Shown in pieces: positions 38,165 to 46,682 of a stretch of 49,935 bases of DNA. Position numbers and translations under genes: made by a program. The DNA is from Roseospira navarrensis (GTDB lineage Bacteria > Pseudomonadota > Alphaproteobacteria > Rhodospirillales > Rhodospirillaceae): the NCBI RefSeq assembly GCF_009601025.1, contig NZ_WIVE01000032.1, positions 1 through 49,935 on the forward strand. Direction: 5' to 3'. A model generated the notes under the pieces. The model searched no databases, was not told the origin of the DNA, and worked only from the letters and a program-made list of their open reading frames with translations. Within the stretch, counting starts at the first letter, position 1. Every line of letters begins with the position of its first letter.

Positions 38165-38473
38165 TCGGATCCCCTTCGGGCCCGGGCTCCGACCCTGGAT
38201 TGCCGTTCTGAGCCTCTGAAGAGGCGAACCCGCCTCACGAGATCCTTCCGTCGCTTCGCTCCCACAGGATCACACACTTGTAGTAGAGATTGTCATCCTG
38301 AGCGCCCGAAGGGCGCAAAGGATCTCGTGATGGGGCACGAACCATGACACCCCTGTCATCTGGATTCGGAGCCCTGGCCTCCGGTCCGGCTACCTTGAAG
38401 ACGGTGGCGCGCTCCGGCATCGTGTCGTTTCGGTCGTGGTGTCACGACCCGTGGTCCGGAACGGGGGATATGG
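38165..38473. other. 309-bp intergenic region carrying repeats
   Basis: The gap between znuA and the pflX-like gene contains a 71-bp repeat copy (38184-38254). It also contains a 13-bp perfect inverted repeat, TCACGAGATCCTT at 38235-38247 with its complement at 38318-38330. Between the arms lie GTCATCCTGAGCG and a GCGCCC-GAA-GGGCGC hairpin (38302-38316). The layout resembles a palindromic intergenic repeat seen widely in proteobacteria. I find no gene, and no clear promoter for the next gene. Confidence 0.6.
38184..38254 (+). repeat. Dispersed intergenic repeat, copy 1
   Basis: About 60 of 72 aligned positions match 49657-49728, including CGAACCC, CCTCACGAG and CCGTTCTG. It lies just after the znuA stop. 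Its 3' part is also one arm of the inverted repeat described for the region. Confidence 0.7.
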
Positions 38474-39424
38474 ATGCCTGCTGCCTACCTGACGCTTCAT
38501 GACACCGGCGAGTTGGCGCGACGAGCCGAAGCCGCGCTCGCGCGCCTGGCCGCCTGTGACCTCTGCCCCCAGGCCTGCGGCGTGGACCGCCTGAGCGCGG
38601 CGGCAGGCAGCATCGCCGCCGGCGCGGTCTGCCGGACCGGGCGCCGTGCCCGCGTCGCGGCCGTCGCGCCCGGCTTCGGTGAGGAACCGGCCATCGTCGG
38701 CACCGGCGGGTCCGGTGATCTCCTGTTCTCGTGGTGCAACATGCGCTGCGTCTACTGCGAGAACGCGCCGTCCTCGCTGGAGGGCGAGGGGGAGAACATG
38801 GACGCCCAGGCCCTGGCCGAGGCCATGCTGTCGTTGCAGGCGCGGGGCTGCCACTGCATCAATCTGGTGGGGCCGTCACACGTGGTGCCGCAAGTGCTGG
38901 AGGCCCTGGTGATTGCCGCCGCGCGCGGCCTGACCCTGCCGCTGGTCTACAACAGCGGCGGTTATGACGCGGTGGAGGCGCTGCGTCTGCTCGACGGCGT
39001 GGTGGACATCTACACCCCCGACGCCAAGTACGCCGACGACATGGCGGCCCGGCGGTGCTCCCGTGTGCGGGACTACGTCACCGCGAACCGCGAGGCGCTG
39101 CAGGAGATGGCCCGGCAGGTCGGCCCGCTGGTGACGGACGGGCGGGGGCTCGCCCGGCGGGGTCTGCTGGTGCGTCATCTGGTGCTGCCCCAGGACATGG
39201 GCAACGTGACGGCCACCCTGGACGCGGTGCGGGACCTTCTGGGCGCGGGCATGACCGTCAGCCTGCTCGACGGCTTTCATCCCGCCTACCAGTCGAACCG
39301 GGTGCCCGGCCTGATGGCGCCCGTCGATCCGGGCCGTGTCGAGACCGCCCGGGACCACGCCCGCCGGATCGGACTGGTCCCGGTCGAGGCCCCGACGGCT
39401 CAGCCGGTCGGGGCCACCGGCTGA
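38474..39424 (+). CDS. Radical SAM protein, PflX-like
   Basis: The 316-residue protein has the radical SAM cluster motif CNMRCVYC (CX3CX2C) near residue 91, after GSGDLLFSW. An extra Cys set CDLCPQACGVDR lies near the N-terminus. EEPAIVGTGGSG is typical of the PflX group (relatives of pyruvate formate-lyase activase). YNSGGYDAVEALRLLDGVVDIYTPDAKY fits the barrel. The substrate is unknown and no glycyl-radical enzyme is nearby. The ATG follows a weak GGGGGATATGG site. Confidence 0.82.
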   Translation: MPAAYLTLHDTGELARRAEAALARLAACDLCPQACGVDRLSAAAGSIAAGAVCRTGRRARVAAVAPGFGEEPAIVGTGGSGDLLFSWCNMRCVYCENAPSSLEGEGENMDAQALAEAMLSLQARGCHCINLVGPSHVVPQVLEALVIAAARGLTLPLVYNSGGYDAVEALRLLDGVVDIYTPDAKYADDMAARRCSRVRDYVTANREALQEMARQVGPLVTDGRGLARRGLLVRHLVLPQDMGNVTATLDAVRDLLGAGMTVSLLDGFHPAYQSNRVPGLMAPVDPGRVETARDHARRIGLVPVEAPTAQPVGATG

Positions 39425-39431
39425 GCCCGCC

Positions 39432-39449
39432 CCCGGGGCAAGCCCCGGG
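39432..39449. terminator. GC hairpin between convergent pflX-like gene and dctM
   Basis: An 8-bp perfect stem (CCCGGGGC with its complement) encloses a 2-base loop in the 27-bp gap between convergent stops. It lacks a T-run, so bidirectional termination is plausible but not strong. Confidence 0.45.
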
Positions 39450-39451
39450 CG

Positions 39452-40807
39452 TCAGTACATCTGGTCGGGCAGCCAGAGCACGATATCCTCGAACTGGAAC
39501 ACGAGGATGATCGCGATGATCTGCAGGATCACGAACGGGATCACGCCCTTGTAGATGTGGCCGATGGTGATCCCCGGCGGCGCCACGCCCTTCAGATAGA
39601 ACAGCGAGAAGCCCACCGGCGGAGTGAGGAAGCTGGTCTGCAGCGTGGTCGCGAACAGCACCGTGAACCAGATCAGGTCGAAGCCCAGGGCGTCCACCAC
39701 CGGCGCCACCAGCGGCAGGATGATGAGGCTGATCTCCAGCCAGTCCAGGAAAAAGCCGGCGATGAACGCCACGAACAGGATGATGACCACGACCACCCAG
39801 GGTTCGACATCAAGGCCGGTCAGAAGCCCGCCGATGAACTCGTCGCCGCCCAGCGAGCGCATCACCAGCGCGAACGCGGTCGCGCCCAGGAAGATGCCGA
39901 AAATGAAGGCGGTGGTGAGCATGGTCTCGCGGCAGACCCGGCGCAGCACCTCGATGTTCAGGCGGCGGTTGGCGGCCGCCAGCAGGGTGGCCCCCAGCGC
40001 GCCGATGCCCGACGCCTCCGTCGGGGTCGCGATGCCGGCGAAAATGGAGCCCAGCACGGCCAGGATCAGCAGCAGCGGCGGCACGATCGACCAGACCACG
40101 CCCAGCACGTCCCACCAGGTGACCGTTTCGGCCCGCTCGGGCGCGGGCGCGATGTCCGGGCGGACCATGGCGGCGACGATCACGTAGGTGACATAGAGCG
40201 CGCCCAGGATCAGGCCTGGGAACACGGCGCCCATGAACAGGTCGCCCACCGGGAGCGACAACTGGTCCGCCATGATGACCAGCATGATCGACGGCGGGAT
40301 CAGGATGCCCAGGGTGCCGGACGAGGCCACCACGCCGGTCGCCAGGCTCTTGTTGTAGCGGGCCTCCATCATCGGCGGCAGGGCCAGCATGGACAGCAAC
40401 ACCACCGATGCGCCGACGATGCCCGTGGAGGCCGCCAGCAGCACGCCGATCAGGATCACGGTCAGCGCCAGGCCGCCGCGCAGGCCCCGGAACAGCTTGG
40501 TGAAGTTCGCCATCAGCTTGTCGGCGACCCCGGAGCGGTCGAGCATCAGGCCCATGAACACGAACATGGGCAGGGCGACCAGAACCCAGTTCTGCATCTG
40601 CGCCCATATTCGATCGACGATGATGGCGAAGTCGTTCCAGTCGTCGAGGAAATAGGTGTCGACGCCGAACCAGTTCAGCACGGTCAGGCTGAGCACCATG
40701 AAGACAAAGGACACCCCGCCCAGAACCCACGCGAGCGGGAACCCGGTGAAGATCAGCGCCATGAAGCTGACCAGCAGGATGATGACGAGAATCTCGTATT
40801 CAAACAC
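39452..40807 (-). CDS. dctM: TRAP transporter large permease DctM
   Basis: This 451-residue inner-membrane protein has about 12 helices and the DctM family landmarks. IFTGFPLAWVLGGVSF is near the N-terminus, STGIVGASVVLLSMLALPPMM is in the middle, and LGILIPPSIMLVIM is the substrate-gate region. GFFLDWLEISLIILPLVAPV and the C-terminal LTPPVGFSLFYLKGV follow. It carries sodium-driven uptake of an organic acid. It lies 164 bp downstream of dctQ on the same strand, an unusually wide gap. The substrate is not evident from the permease. Confidence 0.92.
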   Translation of the reverse strand: MFEYEILVIILLVSFMALIFTGFPLAWVLGGVSFVFMVLSLTVLNWFGVDTYFLDDWNDFAIIVDRIWAQMQNWVLVALPMFVFMGLMLDRSGVADKLMANFTKLFRGLRGGLALTVILIGVLLAASTGIVGASVVLLSMLALPPMMEARYNKSLATGVVASSGTLGILIPPSIMLVIMADQLSLPVGDLFMGAVFPGLILGALYVTYVIVAAMVRPDIAPAPERAETVTWWDVLGVVWSIVPPLLLILAVLGSIFAGIATPTEASGIGALGATLLAAANRRLNIEVLRRVCRETMLTTAFIFGIFLGATAFALVMRSLGGDEFIGGLLTGLDVEPWVVVVIILFVAFIAGFFLDWLEISLIILPLVAPVVDALGFDLIWFTVLFATTLQTSFLTPPVGFSLFYLKGVAPPGITIGHIYKGVIPFVILQIIAIILVFQFEDIVLWLPDQMY

Positions 40808-40950
40808 GGCGGCTCTCCCTCGGGCTGTCCGGTCGTCCCCTCGTCATGCGGGCCCGGGGGTGGTGGGGCCGGCGGGGATCTTGGTCGGACACCGCTCTCC
40901 CTGTTCGGAACGCCGGCCCGACGCGGGCGGCGCAAATCGGAATGGTGCGA

Positions 40951-40973
40951 AGCCGCGGCGCGGGGCCGCGGCT
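40951..40973 (-). other. Hairpin between dctQ and dctM
   Basis: AGCCGCGG at 40951-40958 pairs with CCGCGGCT at 40966-40973, overlapping the dctQ stop. It opens the 164-bp dctQ-dctM gap (40808-40971), which shows no gene. It may limit transcription or protect the upstream mRNA. Confidence 0.4.
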
Positions 40974-41559
40974 ACCAGATCGGGCGGGGCCGCTCGAACA
41001 GCAGGGCCGTGCACCGCAGCATGCGGGAGAAGGCCGCCAGGAAGATCAGCGCGAAACCCCAGACGATGAACGACTTCAGGATCCAGGTGTAGGGCATGCC
41101 GCCGGGCGAGGGGGAGCCCTCGTTCAGGTGGAGCGAGGTCAGGGCGTAGGGCACGGCCTCGATCAGGATGGACACCGAGAACGGCAGCAGGAGGAACAGC
41201 ATGCCGAGCAGTTCGATCCAGGCCCGGGTGCGCGGGCTCCAGCGGTCGGCCAGCGCATCCACCCGAACGTGACGGTTCCAGGTGATGGCGTAGCTCAGGC
41301 CGATGATGAACCCGATGGCGTAGAAGTAGAGCTGCAGCTCCTCCAGCCACACCGTGGCCCGCCCGAAGACGTAGCGCAGCGTGACGTTGAGGATGATGCC
41401 GAGAATCAGCAGCACCCAGATCCACGACGCCACGTTGCCGACCGCCATGATGAAGCGGTCGATGGCGTTGGACAGGCGGGTGCGGGGGAGTGAGCGGCGA
41501 TCGTCCGGCAGACCGTCCGGATCGGTGCCGTCGAAATTGGGGGTCGGGGTTTCGCTCAT
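40972..41559 (-). CDS. dctQ: TRAP transporter small permease DctQ
   Basis: The start at 41559 is preferred over 41616 because AAGGAAACGG lies shortly before it. The 195-residue protein has four helices, beginning FIMAVGNVASWIWVLLILGIILNV. RYVFGRATVWLEELQLYFYAIGFIIGLSYA is a recognisable DctQ segment, followed by HVRVDALADRWSPRTRAWIELLG. The N-terminal 35 residues are polar and longer than usual. It pairs with DctM in the TRAP complex and lies between dctP and dctM on the minus strand. Confidence 0.9.
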   Translation of the reverse strand: MSETPTPNFDGTDPDGLPDDRRSLPRTRLSNAIDRFIMAVGNVASWIWVLLILGIILNVTLRYVFGRATVWLEELQLYFYAIGFIIGLSYAITWNRHVRVDALADRWSPRTRAWIELLGMLFLLLPFSVSILIEAVPYALTSLHLNEGSPSPGGMPYTWILKSFIVWGFALIFLAAFSRMLRCTALLFERPRPIW

Positions 41560-41617
41560 GGAACCGTTTCCTTCCGCTGCCCGGCTGAACGAACCCTCAG
41601 GTTCGCCCGGCCTCACG

Positions 41618-41662
41618 GTCGAACGCCGACCCCCGCCTCGGGCGGGGGCCGGCGCATTCGAC
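41618..41662 (-). other. Long intercistronic hairpin between dctP and dctQ
   Basis: GTCGAA and CGCCG and CCCCCGCC on the left pair with GGCGGGGG, CGGCG and TTCGAC on the right, with single-base interruptions and a TCG loop. The stem of about 19 bp lies in the 128-bp space between dctP and dctQ. Such hairpins often stabilise the binding-protein mRNA so that more binding protein than permease is made. Confidence 0.6.
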
Positions 41663-41687
41663 CACGGGACGATGGAGTCGGCGGCGA

Positions 41688-42782
41688 TTACTCGCCCGCG
41701 ACCTTGCTCATCCAGTCACGCGGCAGGTAGCCCAGTTCCTTCCAGTTCTTGTGCTCTTCCTTGAAGGCCGACATGGCGCTCCAGACGCGCGCGAAGTCCT
41801 CGTCCTTCTCGGAGAACTCGGCCATGACCTCGTCGGTCTTTTCCTGCAGTTCCATGAGGATCGGCTCGGGCAGGCTGACGGCGGTCACACCGTGCTCTTC
41901 GATGAAGGTGCTCAGCACGGCGCCCTGCAGGCCCTCGGCGCGGGCGACGGACTTGGCGACACCGGCGACGCAGGCGGTGCGCAGGATGGACTGCTGCGCC
42001 TCATCCAGGCCGTTCCACTTGTCCAGGTTGATGTAGAGATACTGGTTGGTGGACGGCTGGTGCCAGCCCGGCAGGTGGTAGAACTTGGCCACCTTGTAGA
42101 AGCCGAGCTGCTCGTCCACGGTCGGGAGGGAGAACTCGGTGGCGTCGATCACGCCCTTTTCCAGGGCCTCGAACAGCTCGGAGCCGGGCAGCAGGGTCAC
42201 CTCGGCGTCCATCTTCTGCATCACCTCGCCGCCCAGGCCGGCGAAGCGGATGCGCATGCCGCTGACCTGGTCCAGGCTCTCCAGCGGGAAGGTGAACCAG
42301 CCGGCGGCTTCCGGGCTGATCGTGCCGCAGTACAGCGGCATGATGTTATGCTCGGCGTAGATCTCTTCCATCATCTGCTGGCCGCCGTGCTCCAGCATGA
42401 AGGCCATCATTTCCATCGGCTCCAGACCGAAGGGCTGGGCGCCGAACAGGGCCGAGGCCGGCAGCTTGCCGATCTCGTACCCGGCCCAGACGTAGCCGGA
42501 GTCGACCTTGCCCTGCGAGACGGCGTCGAACACCTCGGTGCCCTTCACCAGCTTGCCGGGCTCGAAGACCTGCAGGGTCATGTTGCCGCCGGACATGGTG
42601 TTGACCTGCTCCGCCACCCACGGGGCGGTGTCGGCCAGCGCGGTCAGGGTCGAGGGGAAGCCCATCGTCATCTGCCAGCGCACGCGGTCCTGGGCCGAGG
42701 CGGTGTTGGCGACGGTGGTGGCCAGCATCGCGGCCACCGCGGTGGCGCCGCCGAAACGGGCCAGGGTCTTGATGGATGTCAT
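41688..42782 (-). CDS. dctP: TRAP transporter periplasmic binding protein DctP
   Basis: The 364-residue protein has a signal peptide ending near TASAQD. The DctP-fold features include GYVWAGYEIGKLPASALFGAQPFG, the conserved Arg strand GMRIRFAGLGGEVMQKMDAEV, and DATEFSLPTVDEQLGFYKVAKFYHLPGWH. The Arg in MRIRFAG usually binds the substrate carboxylate. The sequence recalls the TakP group that binds 2-oxo acids. It is the first gene of the operon. Composition is rich in Glu and Met, as in mature periplasmic proteins. Confidence 0.9.
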   Translation of the reverse strand: MTSIKTLARFGGATAVAAMLATTVANTASAQDRVRWQMTMGFPSTLTALADTAPWVAEQVNTMSGGNMTLQVFEPGKLVKGTEVFDAVSQGKVDSGYVWAGYEIGKLPASALFGAQPFGLEPMEMMAFMLEHGGQQMMEEIYAEHNIMPLYCGTISPEAAGWFTFPLESLDQVSGMRIRFAGLGGEVMQKMDAEVTLLPGSELFEALEKGVIDATEFSLPTVDEQLGFYKVAKFYHLPGWHQPSTNQYLYINLDKWNGLDEAQQSILRTACVAGVAKSVARAEGLQGAVLSTFIEEHGVTAVSLPEPILMELQEKTDEVMAEFSEKDEDFARVWSAMSAFKEEHKNWKELGYLPRDWMSKVAGE

Positions 42783-43191
42783 GGAACTGTGTCCTCCCTG
42801 TTTTCATTCATCGAGCGTCGCAGTGGTGTGTCGGATCGACACCAAAGGCGCCCCCACGCTCACGGCATCACAACGCACCGTCTCCCGCGTTGAACCGGGT
42901 TCGTGGGTACGACACGCCATGCATCCGACATGGGGGCTGTGGACCGGCCAAAAAACCCCTGTGTCGGCATGTGAATCGCGGACCACATTTCCGATCAACG
43001 GGGTCGTCTTTTCAAGCCATTTTTTTGGGACGGGCGGAAACCACCGGGCCCGTTCGCCTGCCGGCTGTGGGCGGCGGGATCGGCGGTAGCACGAAATGGG
43101 TGTCAGGGCCTGTCTGGCGGACGCAAAAAAGGCCGCCCCGGGAGGGGACGGCCTTGGCGGTTTCGAAGCGGTCCGAGGGCGGCGGGCCGCG
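42783..43191. other. 409-bp intergenic region upstream of the TRAP operon
   Basis: The gap lies between dctP (start) and map (stop), both minus strand, and should carry the TRAP operon promoter and the map terminator. An imperfect inverted repeat lies at 42925-42967 (CCGACA..GGGG with CCCC..TGTCGG). A short T-run lies near 43020. No promoter is clear, and no gene is supported. Confidence 0.4.
43125..43153 (-). terminator. Intrinsic terminator of map
   Basis: Read on the minus strand, GGCCGTCCCC-TCCC-GGGGCGGCC forms a stem of nine pairs with one bulge, followed directly by TTTTTT. It lies 39 bp after the map stop. This is a textbook intrinsic terminator. Confidence 0.88.
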
Positions 43192-43998
43192 CTATTCGTA
43201 GGGCGGGCAGTGCCAGCCCTTGGGCGAGGTGGTGAAGATCTCGCAGCCGTCGGCGGTGACGCCGATGGTGTGCTCGAACTGGGCCGACAGCGAGCGGTCC
43301 TTGGTCACGGCGGTCCAGCCGTCGGCCAGAATCTTGGTTTCGTAGCGCCCGGCGTTGATCATCGGCTCGACGGTGAAGATCATGCCCTCATGCAGCACCG
43401 TGCCGGTGCCGGGCTGGCCGAAGTGCATGACGCTGGGCGCGGTGTGGAACACGCGACCGACGCCGTGGCCGCAGAAATCCCGCACCACGGAATAGCGCTG
43501 GCTTTCGGCGAAGGACTGGATGGCGTGGCCGATGTCGCCCAGGGAGGCGCCCGGGCGGATCACCGCAAGGCCGCGCATCATGGCCTCGTAGGTCACCTCG
43601 CACAGGCGGCGGGCCTTCACGCCCACGTTGCCGACATAGAACATGCGGCTCGAATCGCCGTGCCAGCCGTGCAGGATGGGGGTGACGTCGATGTTGACGA
43701 CGTCCCCGTCCTTGAGCGTCTTGGGGCCGGGGATGCCGTGGCAGACCACGTGGTTGACCGACGTGCAGATGCTCTTGGGGAAGCCCTTGTAGTTCAGCGG
43801 GGCCGAGACCGCGCCGTGATCCGCGATGAACTCGGCGCACAGGCGGTCCAAGGCGTCGGTGGACACCCCGGGCTGCACGTAAGGCGTGATGAAGTCCAGG
43901 GTCTCGGCGGCCAGACGTCCGGCGAGGCGCATCGCGGCAAAGCCTTCGGCGCCATGAAGGGTCACCTGTGACTCGGAACGGGCAGCGGCTTCGATCAT
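43192..43998 (-). CDS. map: Methionine aminopeptidase type I
   Basis: The ATG at 43998, five bases after the sfsA stop, is chosen over the long open frame to 44334 because family similarity starts here. The 268-residue enzyme has the metal ligands of the pita-bread fold: VVNIDVTPILHGWHGDSS with two Asp, GHGVGRVFHTAPSV with His, FTVEPMI with Glu, and QFEHTIGV with the last Glu-His. It removes the N-terminal Met of new proteins. The four-base-plus spacing to sfsA suggests an operon. Confidence 0.93.
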   Translation of the reverse strand: MIEAAARSESQVTLHGAEGFAAMRLAGRLAAETLDFITPYVQPGVSTDALDRLCAEFIADHGAVSAPLNYKGFPKSICTSVNHVVCHGIPGPKTLKDGDVVNIDVTPILHGWHGDSSRMFYVGNVGVKARRLCEVTYEAMMRGLAVIRPGASLGDIGHAIQSFAESQRYSVVRDFCGHGVGRVFHTAPSVMHFGQPGTGTVLHEGMIFTVEPMINAGRYETKILADGWTAVTKDRSLSAQFEHTIGVTADGCEIFTTSPKGWHCPPYE

Positions 43999-44003
43999 GA
44001 CGG

Positions 44004-44720
44004 TCAGGGATCCAGGTCGAGGGGAAGAGGGCCGGTCACGGCCACCCGTTCCGGCGTCACGCTGCAGGACACGCACACGGCCTCGACGCCGAGGGCCAGC
44101 GCCCGCTGCAGGGCTTCTAGATAAGCCGGATCGATATCGCCTGCAATGCGCAATGACCCGCAGTCGCCGCGCTGGACCACATAGACCATCACGGCGCGGT
44201 GACCGGCCGCCACCATGTCGATCATTTCGTCCAGGTGCTTGGCGCCGCGCGCCGTCACCGCGTCGGGGAACTCGGCCGGTCCGCCGACCTCGGGGCCCCG
44301 CTTCATGGTCACGTTCTTGACTTCGACGTAGCAACTCCGCCGATCCGGATGGGACAGCAGCACGTCGATGCGGCTGTTGCGGCCGTACTTCACCTCGCGG
44401 CGCACGGTGTCGTATCCGGCGAGCTGGGGAATGAGCGCGTCGGCCGCCGCCTCCGCCACGATGGCGTTGGGATGGTTGGTGTTGATGCCCACCAGATGGT
44501 CACCGATTCGGACCAGCTCCCAGGTGTACTTCAGTTTGCGCTTGGGACTGTCCTGCGGCGACAGCCAGACCTCGGCCCCCGGGGGCTGGACGGTCAACAT
44601 CGATCCCGAGTTGGCGCAATGCGCGGTGACACGGGTGCCGTCGTCCAGGTCCACGTCGGCCATGAAGCGCTTGTAGCGGCGCACCAGCGTGCCCCGGATC
44701 AGGGGTGCGGGAAAGTCCAT
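44004..44720 (-). CDS. sfsA: SfsA family protein
   Basis: The 238-residue protein matches SfsA: LIRGTLVRRYKRFMADV at the N-terminus, AHCANSGSM, VGINTNHPNAIVAEA, then SRIDVLLSHPDRRSCYVEVKNVTM with the nuclease-like Asp-Glu-Val-Lys pattern, and FPDAVTARGAKHLDEM. SfsA was first linked to sugar fermentation in E. coli and carries a nucleic-acid binding OB-fold plus a PD-(D/E)XK-like domain; its role is unsettled. Pairing with map is common in alphaproteobacteria. Confidence 0.93.
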   Translation of the reverse strand: MDFPAPLIRGTLVRRYKRFMADVDLDDGTRVTAHCANSGSMLTVQPPGAEVWLSPQDSPKRKLKYTWELVRIGDHLVGINTNHPNAIVAEAAADALIPQLAGYDTVRREVKYGRNSRIDVLLSHPDRRSCYVEVKNVTMKRGPEVGGPAEFPDAVTARGAKHLDEMIDMVAAGHRAVMVYVVQRGDCGSLRIAGDIDPAYLEALQRALALGVEAVCVSCSVTPERVAVTGPLPLDLDP

Positions 44721-44768
44721 CGGCGGTCGTCAGGCTCCCTAGGGATCTATTTTGAAGGGTGTCCTCCC

Positions 44769-44866
44769 GATGGACGACAGGGTTTACCATGTCGTCCATC
44801 GGCCGGCCCGACCGGGCCGGCGCCGCGAAGCGGCGGAGGCGATGGACCGGACCAGTCCGGTCCATC
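44769..44866. repeat. Dispersed three-hairpin element, copy 2
   Basis: The core at 44800-44838 matches copy 1 (17111-17149) at 37 of 39 bases. The left hairpin pairs 44769-44778 with 44791-44800 (10 bp, 12-base loop). The right hairpin at 44841-44866 has an 11-bp perfect stem and a CCAG loop, just after the stop of the NDUFAF5-like gene, where it could end transcription. The flanking hairpin sequences differ from copy 1 though the layout is the same. Confidence 0.65.
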
Positions 44867-44877
44867 GACGAACACGA

Positions 44878-45768
44878 TCAATGCAGCACCTGCGTCAGGC
44901 TGGTGCGGCCGCTGCCGGGGGCGAGCGGCTGCGGCTGGCTGGGATCGGGCGCCCACGCGGTCAGGGTGATGACTTCGAACGTGGCCGGCACCCGGCCGTC
45001 CGGCCCGACGTGGCGCTCCATGTAGAGGTCTGCCGCGCGCAACATCACGTCGCGCCGCGCGAAGCCGCGGGGGCGCGCCAGCACGGCGTTGCTCTCCCCC
45101 ATGCCGCGCAGGTCGGCCCACAGCTTCAGGGGGGTCTCGTAGCGCACGGTGATGAGGTCGGCATCGGCGGTCGGCAGCGCGAACCCGGCGCGGGAGAGCA
45201 GGTTGCCCACGTCGCGCACATCGGCCAGCGGCGAGGTGCGGGGGGACAGCCCGCCCGCGATCTCCAGTTCCGCATCGGCGAGGCAGGTGCGCAGCTCGCG
45301 CAGCGTGGCCCCGCCCAGCAGGCAGGCCAGGAACAGGCCGTCCGGCCTCAAGGCTTGGCGGGCCTGGAGCAGCGCGCCCGGCAGGTCGTTGACCCAGTGC
45401 AGGCTGAGATTGCTCAGGATGGCGTTCAGCGACGCGGGACCGACGGGCAGCGCCTCCTCGTCGCAGACCATCACCGGGCCGACCCCGTTGGCGGCGGCCC
45501 GCCGCGCCATGCCGTCCGACAGATCGGCCTGGATCAGGGTCTCGATGCCGCCCCGGCCGTTCAGGACGCGGCCCACCTCGCCACCGTGGCAGCCCAGGTC
45601 GAGCGCGACCGGAAACCGGCGCGTGATGTCGTCCAGGCGGTCCACCAGTCGGTCAGCGGTCTCGCGCACCAGAAAGTCGAAGCCGTCCCAGCCGGCGGCG
45701 GCGCGCTCGCGGTGCCGCCTCACAAGCGGACGGTCGAAGACGGTCATGCTGTCGGATCGTGCGGTCAT
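44878..45768 (-). CDS. NDUFAF5-like SAM-dependent methyltransferase-fold protein
   Basis: The product matches mitochondrial NDUFAF5: FDRPLVRRHRERAA near the start, LDLGCHGGEVGRVL (SAM motif), DEEALPV, SLHWVNDLPGALLQ, LRPDGLFLACLLGGATLRELR, and LRGMGESNAVL. NDUFAF5 hydroxylates an Arg of a complex I subunit during assembly; a bacterial homologue may do the same. It is also close to BioC. Start is uncertain among ATGs at 45747, 45768 and 45816; none has a clear ribosome binding site. It is divergent from comF across about 100 bp. Confidence 0.82.
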   Translation of the reverse strand: MTARSDSMTVFDRPLVRRHRERAAAGWDGFDFLVRETADRLVDRLDDITRRFPVALDLGCHGGEVGRVLNGRGGIETLIQADLSDGMARRAAANGVGPVMVCDEEALPVGPASLNAILSNLSLHWVNDLPGALLQARQALRPDGLFLACLLGGATLRELRTCLADAELEIAGGLSPRTSPLADVRDVGNLLSRAGFALPTADADLITVRYETPLKLWADLRGMGESNAVLARPRGFARRDVMLRAADLYMERHVGPDGRVPATFEVITLTAWAPDPSQPQPLAPGSGRTSLTQVLH

Positions 45769-45871
45769 GCGATGAATGTGAGCCCGGTTGATGGCGATGT
45801 TAAGACCGAGTTGCATCAGTGCAGGCGGGAAATCCGTTGCGCCGACGGCGCACGGCCCGCATCAATACCCC

Positions 45872-46681
45872 ATGACGACGGTGTCGAACCATCCCCTCGT
45901 CCCGCTGCGGCGCGCGGTGACCCGAGGCGCGGCCACGCTGCGGCCCGCCCTGGACCTGGTGCTGCCGCCGCGCTGCCTGCGCTGCGGGGATCTGGTGGCC
46001 GATCCCGGGGCCCTGTGCGCGGACTGCTTCCAGGCGGTCGCCTTCATCACCCGACCGCAATGCGCCCGCTGCGGCGTGCCGTTCGGCGGCGATTGGGGCG
46101 AGCCCGAGGCGGACGAGGCGGAGGGCCTGCTGTGCGGGGTCTGCCTGCGCCGGCGGCCCGCCTACACCCGGGCGCGCGCCGCGCTGGTCTACGACGACGG
46201 GGCGCGGCCGCTGGTGCTGGCCTTCAAGCACGCCGACCGCACCGACGCCGCCGGGGCACTGGCCGGCTGGATGGCGCGAGCGGGCGCGGATGTGCTGGAC
46301 TCGGCCGATCTGGTTGTGCCGGTGCCGTTGCACCGCTGGCGTCTGTGGCGCCGCCGCTATAATCAATCGGCGCTGCTGGCGCGGGCGGTGGCGGCGCGGG
46401 CGGGCCGGTCGTGGTCGCCCGGCGTGCTGACCCGCGCCCGAGCGACGCCCACCCAGGGCGGTCGCAGCCGGCGCGGGCGGGCGGAGAACGTGCGCGGCGC
46501 CTTCCAGGTTGTCCGGCCGGAGCGTGTCGAGGGCCGCCGGGTGCTGCTGGTGGACGATGTGCTGACCACCGGCGCGACGGTGGAGGAGGGCGCCCGCGTC
46601 CTGAAGCGGGCGGGTGCGGTGGCGGTGGATGTGCTCACCCTGGCCCGGGTGGTTCTGCATGCCGATGGCGAGGCCCCCTGA
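45872..46681 (+). CDS. comF: ComF family phosphoribosyltransferase-like protein
   Basis: The 269-residue protein starts at the ATG at 45872. Two zinc-ribbon Cys pairs lie at the N-terminus (CLRCGD, CADC) and further Cys in CARCGVPFGG and CGVCLRRRP. VVPVPLHRWRLWRRRYNQSALLA and the PRPP-binding motif VLLVDDVLTTGAT are diagnostic. ComF proteins act in DNA uptake in competent species, but they occur widely without competence. The stop is one base before the hrpB ATG, so the genes are coupled. Confidence 0.9.
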   Translation: MTTVSNHPLVPLRRAVTRGAATLRPALDLVLPPRCLRCGDLVADPGALCADCFQAVAFITRPQCARCGVPFGGDWGEPEADEAEGLLCGVCLRRRPAYTRARAALVYDDGARPLVLAFKHADRTDAAGALAGWMARAGADVLDSADLVVPVPLHRWRLWRRRYNQSALLARAVAARAGRSWSPGVLTRARATPTQGGRSRRGRAENVRGAFQVVRPERVEGRRVLLVDDVLTTGATVEEGARVLKRAGAVAVDVLTLARVVLHADGEAP

Positions 46682-46682
46682 C

